From: Oscillospiraceae bacterium
Lineage (GTDB): Bacteria; Bacillota; Clostridia; Oscillospirales; CAG-272
Length of the DNA: 39,689 bases
NCBI GenBank assembly: GCA_015064505.1
Contig: SVSB01000028.1
Span: 1 to 39,689, forward strand
Direction of reading: 5' to 3'
A model generated the notes under the pieces. That model saw nothing but the letters and a program-made list of their open reading frames with translations, did not search any database and was not told the origin of the DNA. Below, one piece after another: positions 37,223 to 39,689 of the stretch. Each line of letters starts with the position of its first letter. Position 1 is the stretch's first letter. The position numbers were made by a program, and so were the translations under genes.

Positions 37223-37903
37223 ATGAAGATCGAAAACAAAAAAATATTCCTTGAATACTTTCTGATATTTATCGGAAGCGCTATATACGCGCTTTCCACG
37301 GTTATTTTCATATTTCCGCACAGCCTTCTGCTTGGCGGAACGAGCGGAGTTTCCGTTATACTTAATTCCTTTATCAGCTTTTCCCCCGGCAAGATACTTG
37401 TTGCCATAAACATCCTGCTTATCGTCCTCGCCTTCATATTTCTCGGAAAAGGTATGGCGATAAAAACGCTTGTCGGCTCACTTCTTACAACTGTGTTTGT
37501 GGGTGCTTTTGAAGAGCTTTTCACGTTTACAGAGCCGCTTGTCGGAGGTATGCTTCTTTCCTCCGTTATCGGTGCTTCGCTTATTGCGCTTGCAAGCGGA
37601 ATAATGTTTTACGTGGATTCAAGCTCCGGCGGTACGGATATAATTGCTCTTATAATAAAAAAGTTTTCAAATCTGAAGATAGGCAAGGCGCTTCTTGTTA
37701 CCGACGTTCTTATAGTTATCGTCGGCGGAGCGCTTTCGGGGATCACCTTCCTTTTATGCTCGTTTGTCGGATTGCTGATCAAAACACTCGGCATAGATGC
37801 CATTATAGCTGTCATTAAAAAATCAATTAATGGGGATGTAAAAAAAGTCCGGACCGAAAAAAAGAGAAAAAACATTGAAAACACAAGGGTTTCAATGTTC
37901 TAA
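37223..37903 (+). CDS. YitT/DUF161-family membrane protein
   Basis: A 226-residue membrane protein with five or six helices. LLLGGTSGVSVILNSF (about 34-49) and SSSGGTDIIALIIKKFSN (about 133-150) are the two signature loops of the YitT family. Family members are usually about 280 residues and end in a soluble DUF2179 domain; here the last 30 residues are only a short basic tail (KKVRTEKKRKN), so that domain is missing. The function of the family is not known. It starts 4 bases after the deacylase stop and is likely cotranscribed. Confidence 0.86.
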   Translation: MKIENKKIFLEYFLIFIGSAIYALSTVIFIFPHSLLLGGTSGVSVILNSFISFSPGKILVAINILLIVLAFIFLGKGMAIKTLVGSLLTTVFVGAFEELFTFTEPLVGGMLLSSVIGASLIALASGIMFYVDSSSGGTDIIALIIKKFSNLKIGKALLVTDVLIVIVGGALSGITFLLCSFVGLLIKTLGIDAIIAVIKKSINGDVKKVRTEKKRKNIENTRVSMF

Positions 37904-37925
37904 AAGCGTTTTGTCAAAGGTAAGA

Positions 37926-37966
37926 AAAACTCAAAAATGAGTTTTCCTGTAAAATTCTTTTTTTTT
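37926..37966 (+). terminator. Possible terminator after the YitT-like gene
   Basis: AAAACTCA and TGAGTTTT form an 8-base stem with an AAAA loop (37926-37945). A run of nine T follows at 37958-37966, but 12 bases separate it from the stem, so efficiency is doubtful. Confidence 0.4.
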
Positions 37967-37978
37967 ACTACGTACCGA

Positions 37979-38081
37979 ACCCCGAAGGGGTGAGATGCGC
38001 CTCCGGCGCCAAATTCGCCTGCGAATTTGCTGAAAAGACAAAATCCACACTCGACGTATAATATACGCCTATCGTGTGGAT
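37979..38081. repeat. Cluster of four short hairpins
   Basis: Four stem-loops follow each other: ACCCC-GAA-GGGGT (37979-37991), GCGCC-TCC-GGCGC (37997-38009), CAAATTCGC-CT-GCGAATTTG (38010-38029) and ATCCACAC paired with GTGTGGAT (38043-38081). They lie between convergent genes. The pattern suggests an interspersed repeat or a structured RNA, not protein coding. Confidence 0.6.
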
Positions 38082-38124
38082 ATTTGCCCGTTCCAGCCAT
38101 TTTTTCCTATCCCCTTGGCTGTTT

Positions 38125-38163
38125 AAGGGGGTGTAAAGAAACACAGTTTCTTTACACCCCCTT
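38125..38163. terminator. Long perfect hairpin, probable terminator
   Basis: An 18-base perfect stem (38125-38142 with 38146-38163) and an ACA loop. It ends 3 bases from the stop of the minus-strand GH35 gene. It is most likely the GH35 terminator, although no clear T run follows on the minus strand. Confidence 0.65.
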
Positions 38164-38165
38164 CT

Positions 38166-39689
38166 TTATATTTCTTCTTTTTTCGGTTCACCCGTGAGGA
38201 TGTGACGGTCGGAGAAGGTAATAACGCCCGCGCTTGCGTGGGGGTATTGCTCCATTACGCGTACGGTGTTCTTTTCCTTAAGAAGACCTCCGGGCACGTA
38301 TAGGGTCTTCTGGGAGGTGTTCTGCATATATCTGCCGAGGAAAAATCCGTTGATGAACAGATATCCCTTGCACAGTCCCTCCACGTTCATATAAGCGTCA
38401 ACGCCTGCCTTTGCTTCAAATTCAGCGTCGTAGACAGCCGCACCCTCAGTTTCCTTATCGCCCTCCGTTACGGCGAGGATATCCTCTGCGCATACGGGCG
38501 TGCTTTGCCATCCAAAAAGCATCAGCGTGTCAAGGGTGACGTAATCAAAGCCCTTGGATTCAAGTATTCTCGGGCCAAAGCCAATTCTGCCCGAGTTCTC
38601 AACGATTATTTCAAAGCATGCGCCCTCGGCGGGGATATGTACGGTAAGTGCCGTTTCTCCGCGCTCGCGCCTTACGTTGCCCGCAAACTTGCCGTTCACG
38701 TAGACGTCTGCGGTGTCGTTAAGACCGTAGAATTTCATCTTGCGGTCCACGGCCAACCCAATTCCCTCAACGTACGTGCGGTATATCATAAATCCGTAGC
38801 CGCTGCCGATCTCTTCAAATGATAGGGGTCTTTCGCGCTTTTCTCCCCCCTTAAAGGCGGCAAGCAGGGAAGCGGTCTTATTAAGCTTGATATCCGCGCA
38901 GACCTGATATTCCTTGCGTGGTATATTTCGCTCTCTGCGGGGCTTTCCGAGGTAATCGTCCAGCACGTCGCGCAGCTCGTAATACTTTTCCGTAACGTTG
39001 CCGTCCTCTCCTATGGGGGCGTCCACGTCGTAGCTTTGCATCATGGGGAGATAGCGGGTATAGGATTCCTCGCGGGGCTCAAAGCCTCTGCCGTACGCCG
39101 CTCCCGAAAAATCGCCGAAGTTGGTGCCGCCGCAGAACATATAGATATCTATTCCCGCACCAAGCTCAAGAGCTTTTTTATAGGAATCGTTAACGGGTCC
39201 AAGCTCACGCACGAAATAAGGCTCCTCGACATTCATGGAGCGGCCCGTCCAGAGCTCGCCAACGTAGGGAACCTTATCGGGCTGTGCCGCTTTAAGAGCG
39301 TTTATGGAACGCTCGCTTTCCGTGCGGTAGTTTACCGCCATCCATACATCTTCAATACTGCCGAAGTGGCGGTGAGTCGGCTTGTACCAGTCGGTAGTGT
39401 ACAGGGGAACGTTAACTCCGCGCACGCGCATTATATCCGCAAGCTTGCGCAGATATTCGCGGTCCGTGCCGTAGCCGCCGTACTCGTTTTCAAGACAGCA
39501 GAGCACTATGGGGCCGCCGTTCGTTTCAAGATAAGGAGTAAATACGGGGCAGAGCACGTCGTACCATCTTTCAACCTCGCTGAGATACGCCGGGTCGGAG
39601 GATCGGAGCACCATATTTTTATCTTTAAGAAGGAAGGGGGGCAGACCGCCCATATCGCACTCGGAGCAGATGTAGGGAGCGGGCGGAGG
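38166..39689 (-). CDS. GH35 beta-galactosidase, N-terminus outside window
   Basis: Retaining beta-galactosidase acting on terminal beta-galactose, for example of pectic side chains. The frame stays open to the right edge and the codons before the internal Met at 39653 encode APYICSECDMGGLPPFLL, the GH35 strand usually read GPYICAEWEFGGLP; the true start therefore lies beyond 39689. The acid/base Glu is at 39483-39485 (ENEYG) and the nucleophile Glu at 39255-39257 (GELWTGR, in place of the more usual TEYW-type sequence). FCGGTNFG follows as expected. The C-terminal half is beta-sandwich with galactose-binding-like folds (YVNGKFAG, FINGFFLGRY). The absence or presence of a signal peptide cannot be judged. 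It is convergent to the YitT-like gene. Confidence 0.93.
   Translation of the reverse strand, partial: PPPAPYICSECDMGGLPPFLLKDKNMVLRSSDPAYLSEVERWYDVLCPVFTPYLETNGGPIVLCCLENEYGGYGTDREYLRKLADIMRVRGVNVPLYTTDWYKPTHRHFGSIEDVWMAVNYRTESERSINALKAAQPDKVPYVGELWTGRSMNVEEPYFVRELGPVNDSYKKALELGAGIDIYMFCGGTNFGDFSGAAYGRGFEPREESYTRYLPMMQSYDVDAPIGEDGNVTEKYYELRDVLDDYLGKPRRERNIPRKEYQVCADIKLNKTASLLAAFKGGEKRERPLSFEEIGSGYGFMIYRTYVEGIGLAVDRKMKFYGLNDTADVYVNGKFAGNVRRERGETALTVHIPAEGACFEIIVENSGRIGFGPRILESKGFDYVTLDTLMLFGWQSTPVCAEDILAVTEGDKETEGAAVYDAEFEAKAGVDAYMNVEGLCKGYLFINGFFLGRYMQNTSQKTLYVPGGLLKEKNTVRVMEQYPHASAGVITFSDRHILTGEPKKEEI

Overview
The window reads as a chromosomal segment of a Gram-positive anaerobe of the Bacillota, probably a gut or rumen member of the Clostridia. 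Supporting signs are the TrmK-Nif3 gene pair, type III glutamine synthetase, an MEP isoprenoid pathway, PlsY, a glycyl radical enzyme with its activase, GGAGG-type ribosome binding sites and TTGACA/TATAAT promoters. This is inference from gene content; no rRNA or other marker fixes the taxon. I see no tRNA, rRNA, CRISPR array, transposase or prophage.

Region 1 (1-12041) is a carbohydrate block on the + strand. It holds two tandem GH78 alpha-L-rhamnosidases (the first cut by the window edge, the second a lipoprotein with a CBM32-like tail), a GH106-like hydrolase and a GH127 beta-L-arabinofuranosidase with its own promoter. A GH35 beta-galactosidase (38166-39689, minus, cut by the window edge) and a GH28-like beta-helix protein (24256-25392) extend the theme. 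The set suits rhamnose-, arabinose- and galactose-bearing plant glycans such as pectic rhamnogalacturonan. Only the second GH78 shows an export signal, so surface trimming followed by cytoplasmic processing is the likely scheme.

Region 2 (12135-21196) is mostly housekeeping: a DUF2079 membrane protein, a DUF1858-trmK-nif3 operon behind a consensus promoter, plsY with a methyltransferase on the minus strand, ligA, an Amidase_3 cell-wall amidase and a TtcA-like tRNA thiolase.

Region 3 (21193-25392) is the most unusual part. A glycyl radical activase, a glycyl radical enzyme with non-standard active-site and radical-loop motifs, and the GH28-like protein run as one unit, joined by a 4-base overlap to the TtcA-like gene. 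It is a candidate for an undescribed radical step in breaking down a pectin-derived compound.

Region 4 (26386-34358) is a tight + strand operon: a small unknown protein, ispD, ispF, rpe, glnN, metG, tatD and a TatD-linked radical SAM protein. Region 5 (34436-37903) carries ccdA, a TlpA-like thioredoxin, a D-aminoacylase-like amidohydrolase and a YitT-family membrane protein.

Intergenic gaps are short (none over 300 bases) and several hold strong hairpins. Three of these (15697-15779, 34369-34423, 37979-38163) look more elaborate than plain terminators and may be interspersed repeats.
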